The notes under the pieces are model-generated. The model was not told the origin of the DNA and did not search any database. It was given only the letters and a program-made list of their open reading frames with translations. This document shows, piece by piece, positions 44,198 through 52,744 of a DNA stretch of 64,000 bases. Each line of letters starts with the position of its first letter. Position 1 is the stretch's first letter. A program made the position numbers and the translations under genes. This stretch comes from HGM11416 sp034104345 (GTDB taxonomy: Bacteria; Bacillota; Clostridia; Christensenellales; Borkfalkiaceae). The stretch spans positions 40,722 through 104,721 of the forward strand of contig JAXEDY010000008.1 in NCBI GenBank assembly GCA_034104345.1, read 5' to 3'.

Positions 44198-45985
44198 ATG
44201 AAACCGTTAAATAACAAAAGCCCTTTTGCGGGCTTAAAAAAAATAATAAATTCGTTTAGTTTTAAAGCAAAAGGTAAAACTAAAACGGCAGTTTTTGCGG
44301 CGATTTTTATAGTTTTCGCTTTTTTTACCCCCTTAACGAATCCGCAAACTTTAAAAAGCGGGCAAATCGCTTATGCCGCCGAACAATCGTCAAAAGTTAA
44401 AAATCTCGAATATTTCGAACTCGATAAGCCGATCGCCGTCGTTAAAAGCGGAAACACATACTACATTGCTCAAAGCGATCTTATCGTTATTTATCACAAC
44501 GATACTTACGATAAAATCGACCTTACGTCTTCTACCCCGAACGTAGGCGCGGTTAAAGATATCGCAAAGTGCGGAACCCGCCTTTTGATTCTTTCGGACA
44601 ACGGGCTGTTCGCCATGAATTTAACCACGTTCGAAATAAAATCGCTGTTTTCGTCGGTTGCGGCAATTTCGGTGTGCGAAACCACAAACGACAATTCCTG
44701 CGTTTTTGCCGTTCATTATTCGGGCGAGCGAAAAATAAACCTTTATAAAGTAACCGACCAAAATAATTTCGTTTATTCTCCGCTTGATAAAGAATATATT
44801 TTAATGCTCGGCGAAACGCAAGCGATTGCTCTTTGCCCCGATTATTCGTTTTATTACGTTTACGCAAACGAAATTTATAAACATACCGAAACCGCTACGA
44901 ATAAGGCGACGACGACTGCAACGGCGGCAAATCAACTGCAATATTCGGGCGGAAATCTTTATTATAAGTGCCAAAGCAAAGTATATTCGCTTTCTCCTCG
45001 CGCCGAAGTTGCCGATTTATCTTCGTTTTTGTCTGAGCCTCGCGGATTTACCGTTTCGGGCGGAATGCTTTACGCCTGCGACTATAACAAAAATAAAGTG
45101 GTAGAATACGATCTGCAAAAGCGCGCGGTTACGGGCTTTGAAATAAGTTTTACAAAAATATATCTTCCGTCGGATTTTTCGATAAACTATTTATCCGATC
45201 TTTCGACGGTAACCGTCAACGCAAACGCCGACCTTTATGCGATAGACTTAAAAACATCGATAGACAACGGATTTTTCTGTTACGTCGAAAACCACAAGCA
45301 AAAAACAAAGCGCGAATATTTAATAGTTACCGAAGTTGAAGGCGGCTATTACCTTATTGCGGGCGACTGCTTCGCCTTGGTAGACAAAAGCAAGGGCTAC
45401 ACGCCAAAAAATCTTGCGCAAACGGCGATAAACAAAACCGTTTATACCTACAGCGCCGCCGAAGGGCTTAAATCGCCCGTTGCCGACGCACTTGTAATGT
45501 TTTCGGGCGCTACCGACGTTTTTAAAACTTTTTCGGCTTTAAAACACGAAAAATTAACCGCCCTTTCTAAACTGAACTTCGGCGATTACGAATATTACCT
45601 TGTTCAAAACGAAAGCGGCGTTAAAGGCTATATGCCCACCTGCGTGCTGACCGAAAGCATTTACGTTCCCGATAAAAAAGTCGAATTTTACTCGGCCGAT
45701 ACCTACCACAAAACCACCTCCGTTTACTCGGACGAAGCGCTTACCGATAAAACAGGCGAACTTGCTCCCTATTCGCAAGTTATGATTTACGGCGAAAGCG
45801 GCAACGTTTACGAAGTGCGCACCGAAAGCGGCTTAAAAGGCTATATTTCGAAAGATTGCGTGCAAAAACCTTCGTATTACCGTGTTCGCACTTCGATAAT
45901 TTTAATTATCTCCGCCCTTTCGTTTATGATAACCGCCTTGTTTTTAGAAAAAAAATATCTCTATTCGAAAAAAGAATTAAAATAA
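44198..45985 (+). CDS. Secreted membrane-anchored propeller/SH3-like protein (long paralogue)
   Basis: A 595-residue protein. A basic N-terminus and signal helix (about 29-47, with a possible AYA/AE cleavage site) lead to a large outside part: repeated beta segments like a propeller (about 70-345), then SH3-like units (about 400-560) including SGVKGYMPTCVLTES and SGLKGYISKDCVQK, and a C-terminal membrane helix (about 568-586) with a basic tail. The GYMPTC unit resembles GYIKTC of the 42482 protein, so the two are probably related. It could be a wall or surface receptor; no enzyme motif is seen. Followed by a bidirectional terminator. Confidence 0.65.
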   Translation: MKPLNNKSPFAGLKKIINSFSFKAKGKTKTAVFAAIFIVFAFFTPLTNPQTLKSGQIAYAAEQSSKVKNLEYFELDKPIAVVKSGNTYYIAQSDLIVIYHNDTYDKIDLTSSTPNVGAVKDIAKCGTRLLILSDNGLFAMNLTTFEIKSLFSSVAAISVCETTNDNSCVFAVHYSGERKINLYKVTDQNNFVYSPLDKEYILMLGETQAIALCPDYSFYYVYANEIYKHTETATNKATTTATAANQLQYSGGNLYYKCQSKVYSLSPRAEVADLSSFLSEPRGFTVSGGMLYACDYNKNKVVEYDLQKRAVTGFEISFTKIYLPSDFSINYLSDLSTVTVNANADLYAIDLKTSIDNGFFCYVENHKQKTKREYLIVTEVEGGYYLIAGDCFALVDKSKGYTPKNLAQTAINKTVYTYSAAEGLKSPVADALVMFSGATDVFKTFSALKHEKLTALSKLNFGDYEYYLVQNESGVKGYMPTCVLTESIYVPDKKVEFYSADTYHKTTSVYSDEALTDKTGELAPYSQVMIYGESGNVYEVRTESGLKGYISKDCVQKPSYYRVRTSIILIISALSFMITALFLEKKYLYSKKELK

Positions 45986-46028
45986 AGTTTTAACCGCCAC
46001 ATACAAAATAACAACTAAAAAATACGAT

Positions 46029-46075
46029 AAAAAAACGCCGGAGCAAAAAACTATCGCCCCGACGTTCTTTTTTTA
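46029..46075. terminator. Bidirectional terminator
   Basis: A nine-base stem CGCCGGAGC / GCCCCGACG (46036-46044 and 46056-46064, two G-T pairs) with seven A on the left and a T-run on the right. It ends the plus-strand surface-protein gene and overlaps the end of the ABC remnant. Confidence 0.75.
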
Positions 46076-46221
46076 TATTTTATTATGTTTATCGTGGTCG
46101 ATTTGCCCGCGCCGTTTATACCTAAAAACGCGAACAATTCGCCGCGTTTAACCTTAAAACTTAAATCGTAACCCCCTTTCAAATCGCCGAAAGTCTTTTG
46201 CAAATGCTCGATTTTAATCAT
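46051..46221 (-). pseudogene. Truncated ABC-transporter ATPase (N-terminal remnant)
   Basis: A 56-residue frame from the ATG at 46221. It reads as a normal ABC ATPase start: MIKIEHLQKTFGD, then RGELFAFLGINGAGKSTTINII with a complete Walker A. Homology ends right after Walker A (about residue 47); the last codons run into a terminator hairpin. Signature motif, Walker B and the partner permease are missing, so this is a remnant left by a deletion. It lies 75 bases after dtd in the same direction. Confidence 0.75.
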
Positions 46222-46296
46222 ATCTTTTGCAAAATCTTCGTTTTTTCATCGCGCATTTTTTTCTTCTAAATAAAATTTGCTTATAAAAACAAAAAA

Positions 46297-46734
46297 TCAA
46301 ATTTCGTAAATTATGGTAACCGGCCCGTCGTTCACCTGTTCGATAGTCATATCCCCGCCGAAAACGCCTACTTTTACGGTTACGCCTTCGCCCGATAATT
46401 TTTCGCAAAAATAATTATACATAGGCTCGGCTTTAAGCGGAACTTCCGCGCCCGAAAATCCGGGACGATTGCCGTGCGAAACGTCGGCAAGCAAAGTAAA
46501 TTGCGAAACGCTTAAAATTTCGCCGCCTACGTTTTTAACGCTCAAATTCATTTTGCCGTTTTGGTCTTCGAACACGCGTAGCGCGGCGATTTTTTTGGCA
46601 AGATAATCGGCTTTTTCGGTTTCGTCGCCCACGGCAACGCCGAAATAAACCACAAGTCCTTTCTCTATTTCGGATATAAGTTTTCCGTCGCACGAAAGGC
46701 GCGCGCTTTTTACGCGTTGAACAACTGCTTTCAT
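46297..46734 (-). CDS. dtd: D-aminoacyl-tRNA deacylase
   Basis: A 145-residue enzyme that frees tRNA from D-amino acids (and glycine from mischarged tRNA). Start MKAVVQRVKSARL is the family start, and GVAVGDETEKADYLAKKIAALR, SVSQFTLLADVSHGNRP and GPVTIIYEI hold the two conserved active-site segments (SQFTL; NDGPVT). The frame opens slightly earlier, but the ATG at 46734 follows AAAGGTG and is standard. Length is normal. No relA is adjacent, unlike many relatives. Confidence 0.95.
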   Translation of the reverse strand: MKAVVQRVKSARLSCDGKLISEIEKGLVVYFGVAVGDETEKADYLAKKIAALRVFEDQNGKMNLSVKNVGGEILSVSQFTLLADVSHGNRPGFSGAEVPLKAEPMYNYFCEKLSGEGVTVKVGVFGGDMTIEQVNDGPVTIIYEI

Positions 46735-46954
46735 ATTATACCACACCTTTTTTCGTTATATTAAATATTAAACGTTATAAACTATAAACGTAAAATATTA
46801 TAAAATAAAAATTATAAAAAATTTTTTCGGCTTAAATCCCTGCCTTAATCCAAAAGTTAATTCAAGCCTCGGTTTTAAATTTCGGGTTTTATTCCGATTA
46901 AAACAAATCGACGAAAAAACTTCGCCGATTCGTTATTATTGTAAGTATTGTTTT

Positions 46955-48619
46955 TTACGAAAGTTCTTCGATGGTATGCGCGATAAACGTAATATGATCG
47001 CCCACCCTTTCGAGATTAGAAACGAGATTGATAAACACCGCGCTGTTTTCGGGCGAGCAGGCGCCTTCGTTAAGGCGTTTTATATGCCCGTCGATAAGGC
47101 TGCGGCGCATGTTATCTACGCTTTCTTCGATTTCTTCGAGTTCTGCAAAGCCCTCTTTGTTATACGTTTCGAAAATGGCTATCGCCAAACGGAACATGGT
47201 TTTTAGTTTATCGAACATAACGCGCACCTGTTCCATAACCCCGTCGGAAAACACAAGGCTTTTGTTTACCGTAGAAGCGGTATATTTAACGATATTATCC
47301 GAAATTTCAGAAATTCTTAACATATCCGCGAGTGCATGATGCAATATAGAAATTCGCTGATCGTCATGAAGCGAAACGTTCGAGCCCGAAACCTTGATAA
47401 GGTAATCGGTTATCTGCTTGCTTATAAGCGAAATATCGTCGTTTTCGGCGTGAATTTTTTCGCCGACCGAAGTATCGCGCTCCATAAACGCGTTAAACGA
47501 TTCTTCGAGCGAGTCCATGCACTTGTTGCCCATCGATACCGTTTCTTTCTGAAGTTGAGCTATGGCAACCGTAGGCGTAGACAAAATACGTTCGTCCATA
47601 AACGTAATGCGCATGGGTTCTTTTTTCTTTTTGTCTTTTATAAGCAGTTCGGTGGTCTTTACGAAAACCGAAGTTAACGGCAAGAAAATAATCGTGCATA
47701 TACTGTTGAAGGCAAGGTGAAAAAGTGCAAGTTGCATTTCGGCGGTCGGTATTATTTTCACCCAGAAATCGTTCATAAAGCCTTTCCACAGCATAAGAGA
47801 GATAAGGAATATGAACGAACCGATAAAGTTAAACAAAAAGTGAATAAGCGCGGCGCGTTTCGCATTGATGCTTGCGCCCATCGAACTTATAAGCGCAGTT
47901 ACGCAAGTGCCGATATTCGTGCCTAAAACTATGTATAAAATAGCGTTTCCGCCGCTGCCTATCTGAATACCCGCCGCAACCATCGATAAAAGTATGGCGT
48001 TTACAGCCGTACTCGATTGCATAACGGCAGTTATCACCGCCCCTATTAAAAGCAACGCAAACGGCTCTAAAAACGCGGGCGAAATGCTCGATTTAAACAG
48101 GTTTAATATGGCTTCGTTATCTTTTAAGGTGTTGCTGCATGCCGAAATAATCGAAAGTCCGAAAAAAACAAGCCCGAAGCCGGCGGCGGTAAGCCCCCAG
48201 CTTTTCGCTTTGTTATTGGATACTATCATCGAAATAAAAATGCCTAAAAAGGCAAAAACCATAAAATATTTGCCTACGTTCGCCATGCCTACCGCAAGCA
48301 AAATGGTCGTTACCGTGGTGCCGATATTGGCGCCCATTATGGTTGCGGTCGCCTGATAAAGGCTCATCATGCCCGCATTAACAAAACCTATAACCATAAC
48401 GGTAGTCGCGCCCGAACTCTGCATTAAAATAGTAGAGCCCGCGCCTATTCCTACGCCCGCGATTTTGCTTTTCGAAGTTTTATCGAAAAGTTTTCTCAGC
48501 CCCTTGTTCGCCACTTTTTGGAGGTTTTCGGATAACAACTTAAAACCTATCAAAAACGCGCCGAGCGCCGCAAGCATATAAAGCACTATCAAATATTGCT
48601 GACTAAAACTTATTTCCAT
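46955..48619 (-). CDS. Na+/phosphate cotransporter (NptA/PNaS family) with PhoU-like domain
   Basis: A 554-residue protein. Residues 8-310 hold eight to nine membrane helices with two inverted copies of the family repeat: GAGSTILMQSSGATTV with MGANIGTTVT, and TAVMQSSTAVNAI with LGTNIGTCVT. A cytoplasmic PhoU-like helical domain follows (about 350-550). It imports or exports phosphate with Na+. Fits the Na+ economy suggested by the decarboxylase. No good ribosome site precedes the ATG, and the leader from the promoter at 48928 is about 300 bases. Confidence 0.9.
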   Translation of the reverse strand: MEISFSQQYLIVLYMLAALGAFLIGFKLLSENLQKVANKGLRKLFDKTSKSKIAGVGIGAGSTILMQSSGATTVMVIGFVNAGMMSLYQATATIMGANIGTTVTTILLAVGMANVGKYFMVFAFLGIFISMIVSNNKAKSWGLTAAGFGLVFFGLSIISACSNTLKDNEAILNLFKSSISPAFLEPFALLLIGAVITAVMQSSTAVNAILLSMVAAGIQIGSGGNAILYIVLGTNIGTCVTALISSMGASINAKRAALIHFLFNFIGSFIFLISLMLWKGFMNDFWVKIIPTAEMQLALFHLAFNSICTIIFLPLTSVFVKTTELLIKDKKKKEPMRITFMDERILSTPTVAIAQLQKETVSMGNKCMDSLEESFNAFMERDTSVGEKIHAENDDISLISKQITDYLIKVSGSNVSLHDDQRISILHHALADMLRISEISDNIVKYTASTVNKSLVFSDGVMEQVRVMFDKLKTMFRLAIAIFETYNKEGFAELEEIEESVDNMRRSLIDGHIKRLNEGACSPENSAVFINLVSNLERVGDHITFIAHTIEELS

Positions 48620-48927
48620 AAAATATTAAATTATTTACTTAAATACCTTATCGTTTGCATAAAAAAATTCTTTGTTTGCTTTATATATACTCGGTTAAAA
48701 GAAATAACTTTTGCAAAAGGCGCAGGCGTTTTTTATTCGCTTGCCGCCCTTTTGAAAGATAACCTTTTCCGTAATTGTTTTTTTTATTTTGCTGCAAAAT
48801 TTTCAGTTTATCGTGAATTTCTATTTTATCGTATTTTTTATTTTTACAAGCAACCAAAAACGCCATCGGTTTTTATTTGCGCGCAAAACAAGCCGAAATT
48901 CACCTTTATCGTTTAACAGTCAATGTA

Positions 48928-48956
48928 ATTATATAATATTTCTAATTACAATGCAA
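48928..48956 (-). promoter_or_regulatory. Promoter upstream of the Na/Pi cotransporter
   Basis: Minus strand TTGCAT (48951-48956), 17-base spacer, TATAAT (48928-48933). Start would be near 48921. The leader (48620-48921) contains a 61-codon frame without ribosome site (48681-48866) that I do not count as a gene. Confidence 0.65.
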
Positions 48957-48975
48957 CAAATTAAATAGCGCAAAC

Positions 48976-49018
48976 AAAAAAACGCCCGCTGCCCACAAAA
49001 ATTTTCTTTCGGCAAGCG
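48976..49018 (-). terminator. Probable terminator
   Basis: Stem CGCTTGCC / GGCAGCG with one bulged base (49011-49018 with 48987-48993), then four bases and seven T on the minus strand. It may stop read-through from the small RNA before the cotransporter promoter. The stretch 49020-49205 holds an AT-rich inverted repeat (GCATTTAA near 49158-49190) and nothing else that I recognise. Confidence 0.5.
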
Positions 49019-49213
49019 CCCGCACGTTTAACGGAAGTTTTGTTATATATCTTTTGCTTTAAATTATTTGCTATAACGGAAATTTTTAAGTAATTACGCT
49101 TTTAATCATTTCCGATAACGGTACTTTTATTCGACGAACACTTTTACATATAAGCATTTAAACCACGGGTTTAACCGATTAAATGCAAAACGAAAAAAAG
49201 TTTAACGTAACGC

Positions 49214-49328
49214 AAAAAGCAACCCGCACTCGATGCGAATTGCTTTTTGTAAAAATATATGATAAGGGGGAAAATGATGAGCGTGTTTGGTTTGAAGGGG
49301 TTGCCCAAGCAACTCACTTTCAAATTAT
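49214..49328 (-). ncRNA. Candidate trans-acting small RNA with C-rich loop
   Basis: About 115 bases on the minus strand with its own strong promoter (49335-49363) and terminator. In order: a 5' hairpin (49291-49324; stem AGTTGC/GCAACC and TTTGAA/TTCAAA), a single-stranded stretch holding UUUUCCCCCUUAUC (centred 49266-49270), which is complementary to Shine-Dalgarno sequences such as AAGGGGG, and a terminator hairpin AAAAAGCAA..TTGCTTTTT (49214-49248). This is the plan of Bacillota regulators such as RoxS/RsaE, though the sequence is not the same. The same DNA read on the plus strand gives only a 17-codon frame. Confidence 0.6.
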
Positions 49329-49334
49329 AGGCAT

Positions 49335-49363
49335 ATTATAGTTCAACCGCAAAATTTTGTAAA
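49335..49363 (-). promoter_or_regulatory. Promoter of the candidate small RNA
   Basis: Minus strand TTTACA (49358-49363), exactly 17 bases, TATAAT (49335-49340). No protein frame with a ribosome site follows. Confidence 0.75.
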
Positions 49364-49440
49364 GCGTTTTTACTGGGGTTTTAAAAAATTTTTTTAAAAA
49401 TTTTTTGTTGATTTTTATTCGTCGAACGTCGCGCAAAATC

Positions 49441-49462
49441 CCGCATAAAAAGCGGTTTTTTT
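49441..49462 (+). terminator. Small plus-strand hairpin with T-run
   Basis: CCGC / GCGG with a seven-base loop followed by seven T. No plus-strand gene precedes it; it may work weakly for the minus-strand gene at 49470. Confidence 0.35.
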
Positions 49463-49469
49463 AATCGAA

Positions 49470-50000
49470 TTATAATTTAACGGTTATTTTGCATTTACTA
49501 AAATCGCCCTTCGAAGCGCTACTTTTTTCAACCGAAAATTCAAGGGCTTTTCCGTCGATTTCAAAAGGCAGATATTCGCTTTTTATCGAAAGCAAAACGA
49601 GTTTTTCGCCGCTTGAAAACAAAACGGTTTCGTCGCCGCTTTCGCAAGGCACCATTTTAAACGACCTGTTTTCGGTTTCTTCGTCGTCGAAAAAACCTTC
49701 GTTATAATCGGTGTAAGCGTCGATTTCGCCGCTATAATAGCGCACTTTCGCATTCAAGCAATTTAAATTAAAGTTTTTGGCTTCGGCAAAAAAGTATAAA
49801 AACCCTTCGTTAAAGCCTTGCAAACAGTTAAATTCGGCAAGGTTTATTCTGCCGACGTAAAAGGTAAAAGGCGAGAATTCGCCTTCTTCAAGCCATTTTT
49901 CGGGCAGAAACGCCCTGCCGAACAAACAACTTGCGCCGTCGTCTTCGACTTCGCCAAAGTCAACGTTAAACGCTGGAAGTTCAATTAAGTTCGCTTTCAT
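49470..50000 (-). CDS. YwqG/DUF1963-like protein
   Basis: A 176-residue soluble protein. FGRAFLPEKWLEEGEFSPFTFYVGRINLAEF and GFLYFFAEAKNFN have the form of the DUF1963 (YwqG) family, whose members often read ..LPkgf..P...LaqINLae.. but the match is loose and the protein is shorter than usual. Function unknown. It overlaps the preceding HEAT-like gene by 20 bases and is probably translated with it. Confidence 0.5.
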   Translation of the reverse strand: MKANLIELPAFNVDFGEVEDDGASCLFGRAFLPEKWLEEGEFSPFTFYVGRINLAEFNCLQGFNEGFLYFFAEAKNFNLNCLNAKVRYYSGEIDAYTDYNEGFFDDEETENRSFKMVPCESGDETVLFSSGEKLVLLSIKSEYLPFEIDGKALEFSVEKSSASKGDFSKCKITVKL

Positions 50001-50832
50001 TCTGCTTGTCGCCTTTTAATTTTTTATAATATCTGTCGTTCGAAAAATCGCGTTTTTCGTTATATTCGCCGCCGAACGCTTCGATTGCGAGTTTCAATTC
50101 TTTAAAATCGAGATAATTTATATCGGGATTTTTAATAAGTTCCAGAAGTTTGGGAAGCGCGGCTTCATCGCCGTATTTGGTAACGTAAGACAAATAAAGT
50201 TGCAGCCCGTTACGGTGCGAGTCGAGTTCGTCAAGCAGAATTTTTAAAATTCTGTCGTCTTTTTTACAGCACGAAAGCACTTCAAGCAAATAAATTTTTA
50301 TGTCGCCGCCGCTCGATTTGCCCGCTTTGTTATACTCTTTTATGGCGCGTTCTTTAGCCGCTTCGGGGTTCGATTGCAAACATTCCACCAGCAAATCGCG
50401 CATTTCGTCGCACACGTTGTCGTCGAGCATCATATCGAAATATTTATCGAAGCCCGCGGTCGAATTCATATCGTTAAGCAAATTAACGCAATACGAAACC
50501 AATTCTTCATCCTGCTCGGCCGAAATAAACGGCAAAAGTTCTTTATCGCACTTAGCCGCAATTATGGCTTCGCACAAAAAGTCAGAAACGGCAACTTCTT
50601 CGTCGATGTGTTGTTTTAACGTTTCGGCAAGTTCTTTGCCCGTATAGCCGTCGTAATAATGTTCGGGGGCAACGTCGCCGAGCGCTTTTTGCGGAGTTTT
50701 TCCGAATTCTTCGTAAAGCGCGGGAATTTTGTTTTCCCATTCTTTTTCGGTGAATTTTCCGCGATTACTTTTTATGTAATCGGCTAAAAACAAATCGAAA
50801 ATTTTGTCTATGTCCATTATTTTCTTTTGCAT
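49981..50832 (-). CDS. HEAT-repeat-like protein
   Basis: A 283-residue soluble, mostly helical protein. From about residue 60 there are paired helices of HEAT type (ELLPFISAEQDEELVSYCVNLL; EMRDLLVECLQSNPEAAKERAI; IKIYLLEVLSCCKKDDRILKILL; LPKLLELIKNPDINYLDFKEL). The N-terminal 50 residues are charged. No enzymatic motif; such proteins usually bind other proteins. ATG with AGAGGGG. It lies between the TPR gene and the DUF1963-like gene, all in one direction. Confidence 0.6.
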   Translation of the reverse strand: MQKKIMDIDKIFDLFLADYIKSNRGKFTEKEWENKIPALYEEFGKTPQKALGDVAPEHYYDGYTGKELAETLKQHIDEEVAVSDFLCEAIIAAKCDKELLPFISAEQDEELVSYCVNLLNDMNSTAGFDKYFDMMLDDNVCDEMRDLLVECLQSNPEAAKERAIKEYNKAGKSSGGDIKIYLLEVLSCCKKDDRILKILLDELDSHRNGLQLYLSYVTKYGDEAALPKLLELIKNPDINYLDFKELKLAIEAFGGEYNEKRDFSNDRYYKKLKGDKQNESELN

Positions 50833-50952
50833 AAAAGTTTCCCCTCTTTAAGCGGTTTTTTTATCGCCTTTGAATTTATAATTTGAATTTTTAAAACTTT
50901 AGGTATTTCAATCGTTGTCACTAACTATTTTTGCGTGTATAAACCGGAATTT

Positions 50953-52698
50953 CTAATCCTTTTTTAAAAGTTCAGAAATTTTGTTTACGTTTTCTTTTTT
51001 TGCCGAAAAATACTCGATATATTGTTCGCGGCTAAGCCCCGAATCGCAACCCGATTCAATGGCTATAGCGGTTGCCAAAGCAACTACGTCGTTTATTTTT
51101 TTAACGCCGCCGTTTCGGCAAAGTTTATAATAAAAATCGTAGGCAGTAGTTTTTATTTTATAAAGTTCGTCGTCGCAAATAGGCGCAAGTCTGCCGAACG
51201 CCAGCGAATAGGCTTCCGAAAAAACTGCTGATTTTTCGCCGCGGAAGTCGGCGCGCTCGAATTGCAAACGCGAATAAACCCCCGAAAAAACGGCGCCCGT
51301 AAGTTTGTCGTTGCCAAGTTGCACAAGTAGCGTTATAAGCAAAAGTTTAACGTTGTCGCTTACTTCTAAACACACGAGTTTCTTTTTAAAAAACTTTTCG
51401 GCTTTTACCCCGCCCGCAAGCGCTACCGCCTGACATGCGGAAGCCTGAAGTTCGAAATGCGCCGTTGAAAGCGCGGCTTCGGCTGTTTCGATTACCTTAT
51501 CGATTTTTCGTTTAAGAGCCGACCGAGACAGCGAAAAATATTCGTTTACGTTTTCGGCGATTTTTTCGATGGCGTCATCCGGCAAAACGTAAGAAACCGT
51601 AAGTTTTTTCTTGGTTTTTCGGCTGTTTTTTTGGGCGTTTTCGGCAAGTTTACGGTAATATGCGGCGTAATATTTGCCCGTAAGCGAATAATATCTATAG
51701 AAATAATCAGAAGATTCTTCGAACTTTTCAACGTTGAACGCGCTGAACGCGTGAACGTAAAAAACGTTGGCGTTAAGCGGCATAAGTTCGAGCATTGTCT
51801 GCGTGAACTCGTAAGCCTTTTCGTATTTTTTAAGTTCGCAAAACAGCGCCGCGAATTTAAACAAATTTTCGAACTCGGCACGATTTTCCGATTTTAAAAG
51901 GCGTAAAACTCTGTTAAAATTATCATCGTCGCCCACTAAAAAATAAACGCCCAAAAGGCTGTTAAGCGAATAAGTCCGCTGTTTTTCAAACTTGCACGCC
52001 GCTTCGAACATCTCGACCGCAAGGTCGTAGTCGGAGGCAAGAAGTGCGCCTATAGCGCGATAAACGCAGGTTTCGCCGTAATAAACCGAAGTTTCGGGGA
52101 TGAGCGAAAGCAGACTGTCGGCAAGGTGCGGATTTTTATCAAAAGTTTTTTTCGCCGTTTCGATAAGCTGTTTTTGTTCGTCTTTTTCGGTATCTACGAG
52201 TTTTATATACGGGTGCGTATTATCTTCGCCCGGATCTGCGTCGCCGTCGTAAAACAACTCGTACATATAATCGTCGCACGGAAGTTCGCGATCGAACGCG
52301 TTTTGAATTTGCAGATTGAAATAAAAGCCCGCAAGGTCTTTTCTGCCGGACAGAAAAAACGCGCCGCCAAGCCCGTTATACGCGTTTACAAAGTGCCTTT
52401 CGGTAACTAAATTAAGATATTTATACCAGCAATCGGCGCTTTCGGAATAAAGCCCCGCGTTCATATACGCGGTTGCCATTTTAACGTAAAGCGCGGGCGT
52501 AAGTTTTCCCGTTTTTTCGCTTTCCAAACAAAAAGAAAGGGCGGCAAAATCATCGCCGCTGTCGAATTTTTCGTTTGCAACGTCGCTTAAAACGCCCGAA
52601 GTTTTCGAAAACTGCAACACGTTGTCGGCCGTATCCGCTCCGTTATCCGCGCCGCTCGATATTAAATTGTTTGCGTTTTCGCCTTTAACTTCGTTCAT
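50953..52698 (-). CDS. TPR-repeat protein
   Basis: A 581-residue soluble protein made mostly of helix pairs. TPR-like units with the A/G and Y/F pattern occur at about 70-150 (YVKMATAYMNAGLYSESADCWYKYL; AYNGLGGAFFLSGRKDLAGFYF) and again at 215-340 (AIGALLASDYDLAVEMFEAA; FAALFCELKKYEKAYEFTQTML). The C-terminal 200 residues are helical without clear repeats. No signal peptide, so cytoplasmic. It probably works as a scaffold with the HEAT-like protein encoded next. Partners are not known. Confidence 0.65.
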   Translation of the reverse strand: MNEVKGENANNLISSGADNGADTADNVLQFSKTSGVLSDVANEKFDSGDDFAALSFCLESEKTGKLTPALYVKMATAYMNAGLYSESADCWYKYLNLVTERHFVNAYNGLGGAFFLSGRKDLAGFYFNLQIQNAFDRELPCDDYMYELFYDGDADPGEDNTHPYIKLVDTEKDEQKQLIETAKKTFDKNPHLADSLLSLIPETSVYYGETCVYRAIGALLASDYDLAVEMFEAACKFEKQRTYSLNSLLGVYFLVGDDDNFNRVLRLLKSENRAEFENLFKFAALFCELKKYEKAYEFTQTMLELMPLNANVFYVHAFSAFNVEKFEESSDYFYRYYSLTGKYYAAYYRKLAENAQKNSRKTKKKLTVSYVLPDDAIEKIAENVNEYFSLSRSALKRKIDKVIETAEAALSTAHFELQASACQAVALAGGVKAEKFFKKKLVCLEVSDNVKLLLITLLVQLGNDKLTGAVFSGVYSRLQFERADFRGEKSAVFSEAYSLAFGRLAPICDDELYKIKTTAYDFYYKLCRNGGVKKINDVVALATAIAIESGCDSGLSREQYIEYFSAKKENVNKISELLKKD

Positions 52699-52744
52699 AA
52701 AAAGTCGTTTCTTTCAGTTTTGTTTTTTGTTTCTTTGTTCGCTC

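Noticed and set aside
46735..46746. TATAAT directly before the dtd ATG as a promoter
   Set aside because: Transcription would start inside the coding region; AAAGGTG upstream shows that this is leader sequence.
48596..48916. 106-codon plus-strand frame and 61-codon minus-strand frame (48681-48866)
   Set aside because: Neither has a ribosome site or a recognisable domain; the minus-strand one lies in the cotransporter leader and is kept only as a possible upstream frame.
49277..49330. A 17-codon plus-strand frame after a perfect AAGGGGG ribosome-like site
   Set aside because: It is the reverse complement of the C-rich loop of the minus-strand small RNA, which has a promoter and terminator; the frame has no promoter of its own.
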